From contig NZ_JAUJZH010000038.1 in assembly GCF_030486595.1 (NCBI RefSeq), forward strand, positions 1 to 64,000: DNA of 64,000 nt, read 5' to 3'. Within the stretch, counting starts at the first letter, position 1, and the number at the start of each line of letters is the position of its first letter. The notes beneath the pieces were generated by a model. It searched no databases. It saw only the letters and a list, made by a program, of their open reading frames with translations, and was not told where the DNA came from. The translations under genes were made by a program, and so were the position numbers. Positions 63,881 through 64,000 of the stretch are shown here, piece by piece. The stretch is from Variovorax ginsengisoli. Lineage in GTDB: Bacteria; Pseudomonadota; Gammaproteobacteria; Burkholderiales; Burkholderiaceae_C.

Positions 63881-64000
63881 TGCTCGAGATCGACGAACAG
63901 ATGACGCTCACTTACTGGTCGCCTATCGGCGCGGTGACCCTCAACCCCGAACGTGACTGCGTCATTCAGACACATTCGCGGGTATCAGACATACAGCTGC

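Overview
The window is about 60% GC and its protein families look most like a betaproteobacterium of the order Burkholderiales, probably Comamonadaceae (Variovorax-like). That placement is an inference from recognised families; no rRNA or housekeeping locus is present to fix it. It reads as an accessory or catabolic region: short degradative operons with local TetR, AraC, MarR and HxlR regulators, separated by insertion sequences (IS5, IS21, IS30, IS66, IS91, IS110, IS481, IS630, IS1634 and IS3 relatives) and many broken genes. No CRISPR array, tRNA or rRNA was seen.

Left part (1-13.1 kb). IS5 and IS481 scraps precede an alpha/beta hydrolase that lacks its nucleophilic serine. A doubly frameshifted IS630 copy and a broken M20 amidohydrolase follow. 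Next is an AraC-controlled unit transcribed leftward: a cupin dioxygenase-like protein, a zinc alcohol dehydrogenase, a small protein and an epoxide hydrolase. A quinone-oxidoreductase gene is then cut after codon 7 by a complete IS21 element flanked by a 5-bp duplication.

Middle part (13.1-36.3 kb). An acetate-type symporter (ActP plus a DUF485 partner) faces a TetR gene. A nitroreductase, IS110 and IS91/recombinase remnants, an SDR/TetR pair and several decayed reductase genes follow. The best preserved system is a leftward operon at 26.7-34.2 kb: enoyl-CoA hydratase, class III CoA-transferase, fumarylacetoacetase-like hydrolase, SDR dehydrogenase, beta-keto acid cleavage enzyme and 2-hydroxyacid dehydrogenase. 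It is split by an intact IS630 and controlled by a divergent TetR close in sequence to the TetR beside actP. Together these look like activation, hydration, oxidation and cleavage of an unidentified organic acid.

Right part (36.3-64 kb). A BMP-type ABC transporter diverges from a tightly coupled cysteine hydrolase, TetR and amidase unit, which suggests uptake and hydrolysis of a nitrogen compound such as a nucleobase or ureide. An IS5 copy sits at the end of a truncated gamma-glutamyltransferase gene. An HxlR regulator, saccharopine-dehydrogenase-like reductase, tautomerase, Bug-type binding protein, 3-hydroxyacyl-CoA dehydrogenase, epoxide hydrolase, old yellow enzyme, MFS exporter and FMN 2-hydroxyacid oxidase follow. 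From 57.8 kb the sequence is a scrapyard of nested transposase fragments that includes a remnant of a conjugation operon (trbI plus DUF2274), then a thioesterase remnant, a MarR gene and a broken lpdA.

The strongest unexplained signals are regulatory. A paired 16-17 bp palindrome occurs at three places (15.45, 34.28 and 49.68 kb) and would tie the symporter, the CoA-dependent operon and the Bug/dehydrogenase pair into one TetR regulon. A tandem 16-bp direct repeat with 40-bp periodicity occurs at 47.1 and 60.5 kb, the first copy beside HxlR. There is also an in-frame hexanucleotide expansion encoding eight Gly-Tyr units next to the active site of the cysteine hydrolase.
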